46,888 nt of DNA from Chloroflexota bacterium (GTDB taxonomy: Bacteria > Chloroflexota > Limnocylindria > Limnocylindrales > CSP1-4): NCBI GenBank assembly GCA_025358515.1, contig JANYJG010000058.1, forward strand, positions 1 through 46,888, written 5' to 3'. The position numbers and the translations under genes were made by a program. Of the stretch, positions 1 through 8,451 are shown one piece after another. The notes under the pieces are model-generated. The model was not told where the DNA came from and did not search any database. It saw only the letters and a program-made list of their open reading frames with translations. The number at the start of each line of letters is the position of its first letter. Positions within the stretch are counted from its first letter, which is position 1.

Positions 1-376
1 CTTGCTGGCGCCAACGATGACGATGGTCTTCCCCGTCCTCTGTATTCACGGATCCAGAAGCCCCAAGTTCGACCGATCGGCCGGCGGTGCGCGCGTCGCC
101 TCCGGAGGCAACCTCGCGTCCCTCCTGACGAGCGGGCTTCAGAGGCTTGACCCGGACCTGGTGCAGCAGATCGCGACTGTCCTCGACCGGAAGCTCAGGC
201 AGCCGTGGTCCTGGGATGTCGAGGACGTGTAGGCGGGCGATCTTCGGGCCGGAGCGGCCCTCGACGCGTGACAGCCTACCTGGCACGCTGCCGTCGGACG
301 ATCGAGGACCGCAGGGAGCCCTGTGCAGAGTAACTGTAGGGGAGTCGGTGGCCCGGGTTAGAGGAGAGGGGAAGAA
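1..376. other. Left-edge stretch without a convincing gene
   Basis: A plus-strand open frame runs from the edge to a stop at 232. It could be the tail of a gene that begins outside the window; its last 40 or so codons give a helix-like stretch ending DRKLRQPWSWDVEDV. No family was recognised and no start is visible, so it is not called as a gene. From 233 to 360 I see nothing that reads as coding. A purine-rich GAGGAGAGGGG at 361-371 serves as the ribosome binding site of the next gene. Confidence 0.3.
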
Positions 377-2446
377 GTGCCAGACAGACTCGATGAGCTG
401 CTCGCTCAGATGCTCGGACCTGAGGCGCACTTTCGGTCGGGCCAGCGAGAGGCGATCGAGGCCGTCACGATACGTAACCGACGGGTGCTCGTGGTCCAGC
501 GCACCGGCTGGGGCAAGAGCCTGGTTTACTGGATCGCGATCCGGCTCCGGCGTGATGCCGGGCACGGCCCCGCCATCGTGATAAGTCCGCTGCTGGCGTT
601 GATGCGAAACCAGATCGCCATGGCGAAGCGCCTGGGGCTGCGGGCCTTCACGATCAACTCGAATAACCGCGATCAGTGGGACGCCGCGCAAGCGGCGCTT
701 CGAAGCGGCACATGCGACGTGCTCCTCATCTCTCCAGAGAGACTGGCAAACGACGAGTTCGTCCGCGAGACCCTCCCGGCGATCCAGGGCTCGATCGGCT
801 TGTTCGTTATCGATGAGGCGCACTGCATTTCCGACTGGGGCCACGACTTCCGGCCTGACTATCGCCGGATCGGTCGCCTGCTTCGGACCCTGCCTTCCGG
901 TGTCCCGCTGATTGCGACTACTGCGACGGCGAACGACCGCGTGGTTGAAGACGTGGTCGCCCAGCTTGGCGAAGGCGTCGAGGTTATCCGCGGTCCTCTG
1001 ACCCGATCCTCACTGAGGCTCCAAGCGATTCGCCTCCGCGACTCCGCCGAGCGGCTTGCATGGCTGGCCGAGCAAGTCCCTCAACTGCCCGGTTCCGGCA
1101 TCATCTATTGCCTGACCGTCGCCGATACGGAACGCGTCACTCGCTGGCTCGTTGAACGGGGAGTAGTCGCGGCCGCATATCACGCGCAGATAGCCTCAGG
1201 CGAGCGCCGCATTGCGCTGGAAGATGCGCTTCTTGCCAACCAGCTCAAGGTGCTTGTCGCCAGCACGGCCCTCGGCATGGGATTCGACAAGCCAGATCTC
1301 GGGTTCGTGATCCATTTCCAGCGACCCGGCTCGATCATCGCCTACTACCAGCAGGTCGGCCGGGCGGGCCGCGCACTCGACGAAGCCTTCGGCGTGCTAC
1401 TGAGCGGCCGAGAGGACGACGACATCGCTGAGTACTTCATCGCCTCCGCCTTCCCTCCAGCTGCGAACATGACGGCGGTGTTGGCGGCGCTGGAGGACGG
1501 CGCGGGGAGCGAGGGGATGTCTGTGCCGGCCCTGGAGGCGGTTGTGAACCTGAGGCGCTCGGTGCTCGGGAAGGTACTGAAACTGCTGGAGATAGACGGT
1601 GCGGTAGCACGGGACGGCCCACGATATTTCCGAACCCCAAACCCGTGGGAACCCGACACCGACAGAATCGACAGAGTCACGGCCGCCCGCAGGCGGGAAC
1701 TCGCCGAAATGGATGAGTACGTCGATCATGACGGCTGCCTGATGGAGTTTCTAGCTCGCGCCCTTGACGATCCGGATGCGAAGCCATGCGGGCGGTGCCG
1801 CCCCGAGGTTTCCAAGCTGTTGCCGGAAAGCGCCGATGCCCGCACTGTCAACGACGCGCAGGTCTTCCTGAGGCACTCGGACTTGGTCATCGAACCTCGG
1901 CGCCGCTGGCCCAACGAAATCGCGGCGCACAGAGGCGGACCAATTGAGCCTCCCAATTGCCTTGGTCGAGCTTTGTCCGTATACGGGGACGCCGGCTACG
2001 GTCTTGCCGTCAAGGAAGGCAAGTACAAGAACCATCGGTTTGGGCCGGATCTCGTCGAAGCGGCGGCCGAGCTTGTCACGGTCCGCTGGCGACCGGACCC
2101 AGCTCCTCAGTGGGTGACGGCAATGCCGTCGCGCCGCCATCCCGGGCTTGTGGGAGACTTCGCCCGTACCTTGGCCGAGCGCCTCGGCCTGCCGTACGTC
2201 GATGTCCTGGCGGCTGCACTCGTTCCGGAGCAGAAGACGATGGAGAACAGCGCGCAGCAGGTTTCGAATGTACTCGCCAGCCTGTGTGTAGTCGGAGATG
2301 TTCCGCCAGGCCCAGTGCTCCTCATAGATGACATCGTCGACTCTCGGTGGACGCTAACGGTGGCAGGCTGGCTCCTTCGGACTAACGGTGCCTGCGCCGT
2401 TCATCCACTCGTTCTGGCAAGCGCGGCTGGGAGGGATCTGGATTGA
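377..2446 (+). CDS. RecQ-type DNA helicase fused to a C-terminal phosphoribosyltransferase (PRTase) domain
   Basis: This 689-residue protein is a superfamily 2 helicase of the RecQ family with an added C-terminal domain. Visible motifs are Walker A TGWGKS (residues 43-48), DEAH (146-149) followed by the RecQ aromatic-rich loop CISDWGHDFRPDYRR, motif III TATAN, motif V GMGFDKPD, and motif VI QQVGRAGR (325-332). The usual zinc subdomain looks incomplete: I see C454 and CGRC at 471-474 but no fourth nearby cysteine. HRDC is absent. Residues 505-570 are an uncharacterised linker. Residues 580-689 resemble ComFC-like PRTases, with the PRPP-binding type motif VLLIDDIVDSRWT (647-659) and an upstream MPSRRHPG. 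The GTG start follows a strong GAGGAGAGGGG site. The gene shares TTGA with the downstream dprA-like gene, so the two are probably translated together. Ordinary RecQ repair enzymes lack the PRTase part. A defence role (ShosTA-like) is inference. Confidence 0.9.
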   Translation: MPDRLDELLAQMLGPEAHFRSGQREAIEAVTIRNRRVLVVQRTGWGKSLVYWIAIRLRRDAGHGPAIVISPLLALMRNQIAMAKRLGLRAFTINSNNRDQWDAAQAALRSGTCDVLLISPERLANDEFVRETLPAIQGSIGLFVIDEAHCISDWGHDFRPDYRRIGRLLRTLPSGVPLIATTATANDRVVEDVVAQLGEGVEVIRGPLTRSSLRLQAIRLRDSAERLAWLAEQVPQLPGSGIIYCLTVADTERVTRWLVERGVVAAAYHAQIASGERRIALEDALLANQLKVLVASTALGMGFDKPDLGFVIHFQRPGSIIAYYQQVGRAGRALDEAFGVLLSGREDDDIAEYFIASAFPPAANMTAVLAALEDGAGSEGMSVPALEAVVNLRRSVLGKVLKLLEIDGAVARDGPRYFRTPNPWEPDTDRIDRVTAARRRELAEMDEYVDHDGCLMEFLARALDDPDAKPCGRCRPEVSKLLPESADARTVNDAQVFLRHSDLVIEPRRRWPNEIAAHRGGPIEPPNCLGRALSVYGDAGYGLAVKEGKYKNHRFGPDLVEAAAELVTVRWRPDPAPQWVTAMPSRRHPGLVGDFARTLAERLGLPYVDVLAAALVPEQKTMENSAQQVSNVLASLCVVGDVPPGPVLLIDDIVDSRWTLTVAGWLLRTNGACAVHPLVLASAAGRDLD

Positions 2447-3507
2447 CACTTGCCAGTTCGCCTCGCCCCGACACGGTCGCCGTGGGCCTATTGACGACTC
2501 GGTTGGCGATGTCGCGAACGGCGGATGTGCGCCCGCTTGGACCAACTGCTTGGGCGACGCTGAAGACGCGCCTTACAGCTGCTGGGCAGACGCCCGCCGG
2601 GTTGATTGGCATGGACGCAGGCCATATCGCCGACTTGTTGGACTTGCCGCAGGATCGGTCGGCCGATCTGGCTGCACTTCTAGCGCGCGCCGGACAGATA
2701 TCACTTGAGTTGGAGCGCCTCCAGGCGCGCGGGATCTGGCTGGTGTCGCGCGAGGACACGGAATACCCGGAGTCCCTATCTCGCCGCCTTGGAGACCAGG
2801 CGCCGCCGGTGTTGTTCGGGGCAGGGGATACAGCGATTCTTGCCGGCAAGGGGTTGGGCATTGTCGGGGCCCGAGATGCCGACGCAGCCTCACTCGATTT
2901 CACTCAGCGGGTGGCAGCCTGGGCGGTCGAGGGCGGCTTGGCCGTTGTGTCTGGTGCGGCGCGCGGAGTCGACGCCGTGGCCATGCGGTCTGCCTTTGAC
3001 GCCGGCGGGAAGGTGATCGGAGCGGTCGCGGACAATCTCGAGGAGCGCATTCGGGACGCCGAGACCAGGCGGGCGGTGGCAGATGGCCAGGCTGTCTTGG
3101 TGAGCCCGTACGGTCCGGCTACTCCTTTCTCAGTCGGCGCAGCGATGGGCCGGAACAAGCTGATCTACTGTCTTGCAGATGCCGTTGTTGTAGTCGCGGC
3201 CACTCAGGGTTCTGGTGGCACTTGGGCCGGCGCCGAGGAGGCCCTGAAGGCGCGCTGGGTTCCGGTGCTGGTGCGCGGGACGGACTTTCCAGCGCCCGCG
3301 GATAGGGCTCTTGCGCACATGGGCGCGGGCCAGATCAAAGACGAAGAACTGGGCACGACGCGGGCGTCGGAATTCCTGAAGCGGCTCACCGCCGACTTCG
3401 AGCCCGGACGGCCCAGAGCAGCGTCGGAGGAGCCGGCCCAATACCCGATGTTCGGACTGCCGGTGCCTTTGCCAGCCAAAGGAAAGTCGCGCCGGGCTAA
3501 GAAGTAG
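2443..3507 (+). CDS. DprA/Smf-family protein (ShosA-like partner)
   Basis: This 354-residue protein is of the DprA/Smf Rossmann (LOG-related) family. Core motifs are GIVGARDAD (139-147), SGAARGVDAVA (170-180), GRNKLIYCLADAVVVV (236-251) and GSGGTWAGAEEAL (256-268). Residues 35-125 match the DprA N-terminal helical region. The C-terminal winged-helix domain of competence DprA is not evident; the tail after residue 310 is polar and ends in a basic KGKSRRAKK. The TTG start overlaps the helicase stop and is preceded by GGGAGGG about 7 bases upstream, which supports coupled translation. Housekeeping DprA loads RecA on incoming single-stranded DNA. No competence genes are nearby, and the neighbour carries a PRTase domain, as in ShosTA where a DprA homologue neutralises a PRTase toxin. 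The antitoxin or regulatory role is inferred from that arrangement. Confidence 0.88.
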   Translation: MTLASSPRPDTVAVGLLTTRLAMSRTADVRPLGPTAWATLKTRLTAAGQTPAGLIGMDAGHIADLLDLPQDRSADLAALLARAGQISLELERLQARGIWLVSREDTEYPESLSRRLGDQAPPVLFGAGDTAILAGKGLGIVGARDADAASLDFTQRVAAWAVEGGLAVVSGAARGVDAVAMRSAFDAGGKVIGAVADNLEERIRDAETRRAVADGQAVLVSPYGPATPFSVGAAMGRNKLIYCLADAVVVVAATQGSGGTWAGAEEALKARWVPVLVRGTDFPAPADRALAHMGAGQIKDEELGTTRASEFLKRLTADFEPGRPRAASEEPAQYPMFGLPVPLPAKGKSRRAKK

Positions 3508-3514
3508 GGCGTTG

Positions 3515-3750
3515 CAGCCCCGCGTGATCCAAGTGGCGCTGGTGAGGTAAGGCGGAAGCTCGAAGCCGTGGCGTCCCCCGTGAAGCGCGACGTGTAGACC
3601 GCCCCGGTTTTCGGTGAGCCTGGCCGCGGGCCGGCCGTGGGCGTCGCCGGCCGCGGTGAACGTGGCCACCACGTCGTCGCCGGCGACACGCCGGAAGGCG
3701 GTGCAGGCAAGCAGGTAGCGGGCCGCGCCCGTAGACTGATCGACGTGAAG
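3515..3750 (-). pseudogene. Decayed IS481-type transposase fragment (rve/DDE integrase core)
   Basis: Read on the minus strand, this stretch resembles part of the DDE integrase core of IS481-family transposases. One frame gives ARYLLACTAFRRVAGDDVVATF, then HGRPAARLTEN where the family has a conserved TDNG. The match then continues in another frame as GAVYTSRFTG and returns with GFELPPYLTS. At least one frameshift, the lost aspartate context and the lack of N- and C-terminal parts show it is dead. No inverted repeats or target duplication were recognised. The bounds are approximate. It lies directly after the helicase/dprA pair, so it is weak evidence that the region has seen insertions. Confidence 0.6.
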
Positions 3751-3772
3751 AGCGGGTAGGGGTAGGGTGAAC

Positions 3773-4303
3773 ATGCGCAAGTCTGAGGGCGGAGAACGAC
3801 ACCGCGGCCGTCGAACGGGCGACCGGAGCCGGCGCCTTGGCATCCTGGCTGCCATCGCGCTGGCGTTGAGCGCGGCCGGTTGCAACAACGCCATTCCGGA
3901 TGTCCAGGTCACGCCCGACTACGTCGGGCTTGTACAGCACGTCGTCGGCAGCGACCCGACGGGCTCGATCCTGGAGATGACCGACGGCACGACCCAGACG
4001 ATCGACCTGAAGGCCCAGCGCTCTGTCTGGCGCTTGCCTTATGTTGGCGCCGGCGATCTGCTGCTACGGAGCAACGTCCCCGGCAGCCTCGGCGCGGCGG
4101 CGCTATCTCCTTGTGGAAATGAGCCAGACTGCTGGTCTATAACCGGCGGGGGCAAGGGGACGACCGACGGATACGTCCTGACCGAACAGGGGTTCCGACT
4201 CAAGAAGTCCGTCAGCTTCTCGAGCTGGGTCGCCAACGGTATCTATCCGTCAAACGGCAATTTCACCGTCAATCAGGATGGTGAACTGATTTCGTATGGG
4301 TAA
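3773..4303 (+). CDS. Small predicted lipoprotein of unknown function
   Basis: This is a 176-residue protein with a basic N-terminus, a hydrophobic segment (LGILAAIALALSAAGC) and a lipobox LSAAGC, so lipidation at about Cys37 is expected. The mature part is probably exported and soluble, with a short beta-rich look (repeated DGT, TDGYVLTEQG) and two cysteines in the CGNEPDC context. ATG at 3773 is preferred because the purine-rich GTAGGGGTAGG sits 6 bases upstream; a GTG at 3767 would abut that site. I do not recognise a family. It is flanked by the IS remnant and a stretch with little coding signal, so its operon context gives no functional hint. Confidence 0.6.
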   Translation: MRKSEGGERHRGRRTGDRSRRLGILAAIALALSAAGCNNAIPDVQVTPDYVGLVQHVVGSDPTGSILEMTDGTTQTIDLKAQRSVWRLPYVGAGDLLLRSNVPGSLGAAALSPCGNEPDCWSITGGGKGTTDGYVLTEQGFRLKKSVSFSSWVANGIYPSNGNFTVNQDGELISYG

Positions 4304-4497
4304 TCGGTTGCAATCCGAGGTCCGAGGCGTTCACCAACAACCTCGGCCCGGCGACCTTTGGTCTCTATCGGGACCTTCTTGCCGGGCTGGCTGATCTGGA
4401 GACGTAGCCAATGTCAAGGGACGCGAGCCTCATACGGAACATGGACAGGAATCATGCGGCAAGGATGCCGCGCCGTCCCTCACCGCTTCTCAGACCG

Positions 4498-4743
4498 CTA
4501 CCTCGATATCAGGATCCGGCTCGTACGGGGCCGGGCGTTCACCGCGAGGCCCCCGAACGCGAACAGCGTGCTGATGGCTATAAGGGCGACAACGGGAGAC
4601 CCGCTGTACACGGCGATGATGCCCCAGGCCTGAATAACCGCCAAGCCGCCCCAAACCAGCAGCGGCAGCCCAAGGGTCCACAAGCGACCCGACCAACCGC
4701 TCACAACGGCAAACGGCAGCGCGTAGAGAACGAGTCCAATCAC
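4498..4743 (-). CDS. Small hydrophobic membrane protein, unknown
   Basis: This minus-strand frame encodes 81 residues from a GTG start. It has three likely transmembrane segments (VLYALPFAVV, LPLLVWGGLAVIQAWGIIAV and VVALIAISTLFAFGGLAV) and a basic tail RPRTSRILISR. The hydrophobic pattern and the lack of a good plus-strand alternative support coding. The same frame stays open about 18 codons further upstream without a clear start, so it may be the remnant of a longer protein. There is no strong ribosome binding site and I recognise no family. Confidence 0.4.
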   Translation of the reverse strand: MIGLVLYALPFAVVSGWSGRLWTLGLPLLVWGGLAVIQAWGIIAVYSGSPVVALIAISTLFAFGGLAVNARPRTSRILISR

Positions 4744-4924
4744 GAGGGCACTCCAAATCCGAGGGAACCATGAGTCAGGCGGGAACCCCAGCGGGCCAAC
4801 ACGTCCAACTCAGCCAATCATGATCGTCGGTGACAGGATCATTCTGAAACCTTACCATCGCGCCAAGCAGCGCCGCGAGTCGCAGGGCTCGCCCTGTTGA
4901 CCCACTGCTAGAGGGGCTCGCATT

Positions 4925-7672
4925 TTGGGGGCAAGAGTGGGTCTCCCGGGAACACTGGTCAGAATGTGGCGAGACCCACTCGCCATCATTGCGGTCGTGC
5001 TGGTCGCATTGCTCTCCTCGACGTCGGCCGGCATACACCAGACGGCAAGCCTGACCGTGTCAGGCTTCGTGGACCTGCACTGGCGCGGCGCATACGACAT
5101 CCTGGTTCGACCGGCCGGAACTCGGCTCGACCTCGAGCAGACGAACGGCATAGTTGAACCCAATTTCGTCGGCTTTGCCGGCTCCGGCGGTATCGGCCTC
5201 GATGGGCTATCCGCCGTCCGGAGCATTCGGGGAGTGGATCTGGCGGCGCCGATCGGATTCGTCGGCTACCTGCGCGGCGCGGCTCCGACCGTCACCGTGT
5301 ACTTCGATCACCTGCCTTCGAAGCCGACCCTGTTCAGGCTGACCATGGTCACGACCACGACCGACGGCCTGACCCGGCTGCCCGTCCAGTCGGAGACCGG
5401 CGAAGTCCTCGTCGGTCCGGTCGTCGCCGGGGACAATCCCACGGCCAACTGGGCGACGACTTTCGGCAGCCTTACCGGGAGCCATCTAGCAGACGGCAGT
5501 TGGGCCGTGATCATCGCCTCTTCGAGAGTATTGCCAGATCTTGCCGTGCCCGTGATCGCGGTCGACCCGAGCGCGGAGGATGCTCTCCTGGCCGGCAAGG
5601 CTCCCTTCCTCGCCGCGCTTCCAGGCGGGGGGCCCAACTCGCGCACGGCAGGCTCGTTCGATATGAAGAAGGTTGCTTCAGGATTTAGGTCGATTGCGGG
5701 CCGGCTCGAAGCCATCCAGTCTCCGCAGTGGTCATTCCCAGCCGACCGTGACCTGCCGGTCATCCCGCTTGTTGTGAGCACGCGGCAAGCCGCCGACCTC
5801 AAGGTCGATCTGAAAGTAGAGCAGGTCGGACATCCGCTGGATGCGTACCCGGAGGGCGGAGATCTCGCACAGGCGGCCGCGGATGCCGGACCCGGCTTCT
5901 CTCTCGTCGGCGCGGCGACGTCCGATGCGGGCACAGCGGTGGCCCCGCTCCAGCCCCCCATGCTCTGCGTGCTTTGGCCCGGCTCAAGCGGACCCTGCTC
6001 GGTGGGCACCTTGTCCGCAGCTTCGACCCTGGACGGCCGGCTGGTGGTCAGGCCGACGTATACGACGACCGCTGGGTCTGGTCCGGACAACGGAGCGCCG
6101 GCCTTCCGGATCACCCAGGTTGGCGTAGTGGGCCCGGACGGAGCCCCGTCAATTCCAGACCCCGGACACTCGGGCAGTGCCACGACGGGCAACTTTCCGG
6201 CCTATCGCCAAATGCGGGACGTCCCGTTGGCCGTGCTTGGCACCAACTTCAGGCCGCACGCCAGTATCCGCCAGCCATTCTTCCTGACGCCCGTTGGCAC
6301 CTTCGATGCGAATGCAGTCGAGCTTCCAAGCGATCTTCTCGACTACGTGCCGCTGGGTGCCTACGACCCGTCCGACACCACAGACATAGCCGGCCCTGAC
6401 GGCAAACCGGTCAGACCGACGAAGATGAAATATCCCCTGCTACCTAATGGCTTGGTAACGACGCCCCCGCTGGCGATCACAGACTTGCTCGGAGCGCAGA
6501 CTCTTCGCGGAGGGTCGCCTATCGATGCCATACGCGTCCGGGTCGCCGGCGTGACGGATTACGGACCGGATTCGAAGGCCCGGATCGAGGCCGTGGCTGA
6601 GGCGATCGGGCGGCTCGGCTTCGCCGTCGACATCGTGGCCGGATCATCACCCCGGAACGTAGACATCTACGTCCCCGCCTATCACGTGGACCAGACGCCG
6701 CCGACCGACCTCGGTTGGGTTCGCCAGCACTGGACGACGCTCGGCGCGGCGCAGCGCGTCACGAACGCCTTCGATGCTTCCGATCTGGCGCTTCTTGCCC
6801 TGAGTCTTGCCTCGGCGGCTATTTGGGCGTTCGCTCTGGCGGCTCTGAGGATCGAGAGGAAGGTTCGAGACGCGGCCGTTCTGAAAGCGGTCGGATGGAG
6901 CCGGCTGGAAATCCTGCGCTGGCTCTTGGCCGAGACGACGCTGGGAGCAACTCTGGTTGCCGTTCTCGCCACGGTCGGGTTTCTCCTGGCCGGCGGCAGC
7001 CCGGAGGCGCTGGCGGTGGCTCTTGGAATGGCCGGCCTGTGGATGATGGCGGGCATCGTCGCGGCGTTGGCCGCCATCCGACGAGGGCGCCCGGAATCGC
7101 TCGGAAGTTCCGGCGGGCAGCACAGGCTGGCCGCCGCGCTGCCTGTCGGCGGGCCGACAAGCTACGCCTTCCGAGCGGCGCTCGCTCGCTGGCCCTGGGT
7201 CGGCGCGACCGCGATCGGCCTGGCAGCCGGGGCGGCCGCCATTGCCCTCGGTCTAGCCCTGATCGGGGGGCTCAGTGAGCGCCTCGGTCCGACGCTGCTC
7301 GCGTCTGCGACCGGCGCCACTGCGGCCTTCTATCAACCGCTCATGCTGGCTACCGTCGGAGCGGGTTCGCTGGCCTTCGTCCTCGCCGGATTGCGGCTTG
7401 ACCGCCGCCGCCGAGCCCCAGAGGTGGTAATCCTCTCGGTCAGCGGCTGGTCCAACCGGGAGATCCGGAACCTGCTGTGGCTGGGGCTCGTGCCGGTGGC
7501 GGCTTTGGCCACGATCCTCGCAATACTGGGGGTGCTCGTGCTGGCTTCGTCACTTGAGATCCGAGATCCTCGGCTGCCGGTTGCCGGCGCCGCGGTCCTC
7601 GCTGCCACCGTCTTACTGTGGGGCAGCGTATTCAGCAAGGGAGTCGCTGTTGGTCCGGGAGAGATCCGATGA
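4925..7672 (+). CDS. FtsX/MacB-type ABC transporter permease with very large extracytoplasmic domain
   Basis: This is a permease of about 915 residues. An N-terminal transmembrane helix (DPLAIIAVVLVALLSSTSAG) is followed by roughly 580 exported residues. A C-terminal membrane block from about residue 615 holds two FtsX-like units, with the coupling-type sequences LKAVGWSRLEILRWLLAE and LSVSGWSNREIRNLLW before or between helices. FtsX-family permeases of the MacB type transmit ATP-driven movement to an external domain rather than form a classical substrate channel. Ordinary MacB external domains are near 200-250 residues, so this one is more than twice as long. The start is uncertain: TTG 4925 (GAGGGGC upstream), GTG 4937 (GGGGG upstream) and ATG 4964 are all possible. 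The stop overlaps the ATPase gene by ATGA, so they form one operon. Confidence 0.85.
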   Translation: MGARVGLPGTLVRMWRDPLAIIAVVLVALLSSTSAGIHQTASLTVSGFVDLHWRGAYDILVRPAGTRLDLEQTNGIVEPNFVGFAGSGGIGLDGLSAVRSIRGVDLAAPIGFVGYLRGAAPTVTVYFDHLPSKPTLFRLTMVTTTTDGLTRLPVQSETGEVLVGPVVAGDNPTANWATTFGSLTGSHLADGSWAVIIASSRVLPDLAVPVIAVDPSAEDALLAGKAPFLAALPGGGPNSRTAGSFDMKKVASGFRSIAGRLEAIQSPQWSFPADRDLPVIPLVVSTRQAADLKVDLKVEQVGHPLDAYPEGGDLAQAAADAGPGFSLVGAATSDAGTAVAPLQPPMLCVLWPGSSGPCSVGTLSAASTLDGRLVVRPTYTTTAGSGPDNGAPAFRITQVGVVGPDGAPSIPDPGHSGSATTGNFPAYRQMRDVPLAVLGTNFRPHASIRQPFFLTPVGTFDANAVELPSDLLDYVPLGAYDPSDTTDIAGPDGKPVRPTKMKYPLLPNGLVTTPPLAITDLLGAQTLRGGSPIDAIRVRVAGVTDYGPDSKARIEAVAEAIGRLGFAVDIVAGSSPRNVDIYVPAYHVDQTPPTDLGWVRQHWTTLGAAQRVTNAFDASDLALLALSLASAAIWAFALAALRIERKVRDAAVLKAVGWSRLEILRWLLAETTLGATLVAVLATVGFLLAGGSPEALAVALGMAGLWMMAGIVAALAAIRRGRPESLGSSGGQHRLAAALPVGGPTSYAFRAALARWPWVGATAIGLAAGAAAIALGLALIGGLSERLGPTLLASATGATAAFYQPLMLATVGAGSLAFVLAGLRLDRRRRAPEVVILSVSGWSNREIRNLLWLGLVPVAALATILAILGVLVLASSLEIRDPRLPVAGAAVLAATVLLWGSVFSKGVAVGPGEIR

Positions 7673-8355
7673 GTCAAGTTGATCGCGCCCCGGGTCCGAT
7701 GCTCGAACTGACAGACATTCATCTCAGCTACCGCCTGCCCGGAGGGGAGCCGCTGGATGTCCTTCGAGGGGTCGATCTTGCAGTGGGCGAGGGCGAGCTA
7801 GTGTGCCTTGCGGGCCGGTCAGGCTCCGGCAAAACGTCGCTGCTCTACGTGGCAACGGGACTCATCAAGGCAGATTCAGGCTCCATCAAATGGCTGGGCG
7901 ACGAGGTCTCCGAGCTTGGAGACGAGGCCCTTGTCGGTCTGCGCCGGAAGAGCATCGGCTTCGTGTTCCAGTCCGGTGGCTTGATCGATCTGCTCACGGC
8001 CCAGGAGAACGTGGCCCTGCCCGGCTACTCGGAGGACGGCCGCCGTGCTACCGGCGCCGAGACCCGCGCCCGGGCCGAGTCGCTGCTGGCGATGGTGGAT
8101 CTGTCGGGCCGGGCGCGTCACTTTCCGGCCCAGCTCTCCGGTGGCGAACGTCAGCGGGTAGCCGTGGCCAGGGCTCTATTCAATAACCCGCCGCTGCTAA
8201 TCGTGGACGAGCCGACGGCCAGCCTGGACGCCCGGTCGGCCGAGCGCATGGTCAGCCTTCTTCGCGACATCCGCGACCAGGGCAGGGCGGTTCTTGTCGC
8301 CTCGCATGACGAGCACGTCCTGCACGGCTCGGACCGCGTGGTTGGGCTGGACTAG
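7669..8355 (+). CDS. ABC transporter ATP-binding protein (LolD/MacB-type)
   Basis: This 228-residue ATPase has a Walker A GRSGSGKT, Q-loop context GFVFQSGGLIDLLTAQENV, ABC signature LSGGERQRVAVARAL, Walker B LLIVDEPTASLD and switch histidine ASHDEHV. The length and the QSGGLIDLL-ENV pattern are typical of the LolD/MacB/FtsE-like subgroup that pairs with FtsX-type permeases. The ATG start overlaps the permease stop (ATGA); an in-frame GTG at 7618 would overlap the permease by more than 50 bases and is rejected. It probably powers the 915-residue permease. The substrate is unknown; peptide antibiotics, lipoproteins or envelope signalling are all possible. Confidence 0.92.
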   Translation: MSQVDRAPGPMLELTDIHLSYRLPGGEPLDVLRGVDLAVGEGELVCLAGRSGSGKTSLLYVATGLIKADSGSIKWLGDEVSELGDEALVGLRRKSIGFVFQSGGLIDLLTAQENVALPGYSEDGRRATGAETRARAESLLAMVDLSGRARHFPAQLSGGERQRVAVARALFNNPPLLIVDEPTASLDARSAERMVSLLRDIRDQGRAVLVASHDEHVLHGSDRVVGLD

Positions 8356-8425
8356 CCGAGCCGGCTGATTACGGGACTTTTCGCGTCGCTTCAGATTGGC
8401 CCGCGAACCACCACCTGGTCCGGCC

Positions 8426-8444
8426 TATAAACTTAGTGTATAGT
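8426..8444 (+). promoter_or_regulatory. Palindromic operator overlapping a -10 box, upstream of padR
   Basis: The 17 bases at 8426-8442 (TATAAACTTAGTGTATA) form a near-perfect palindrome: apart from the central base, only one symmetric pair mismatches. The right half-site overlaps a good -10 element, TATAGT (8439-8444). Transcription should start near 8451, one base before the padR ATG at 8452, so the message would be leaderless; there is no ribosome binding site before that ATG. PadR proteins commonly repress their own operon through such AT-rich dyads, so autoregulation is likely. No clear -35 was found. Confidence 0.6.
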
Positions 8445-8451
8445 CGCGGTC

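Noticed and set aside
1-60. Minus-strand GKTIVIVGASK at the left edge, as if a gene started and ran off the window
   Set aside because: A stop lies a few codons upstream and no start codon or ribosome binding site precedes the phrase.
3130-3912. A full-length minus-strand gene overlapping the end of dprA
   Set aside because: Only the part near 3515-3750 shows similarity, to an IS481 transposase, and it needs frame changes. The rest is a shadow of dprA and the lipoprotein gene, so it is called a pseudogene fragment.
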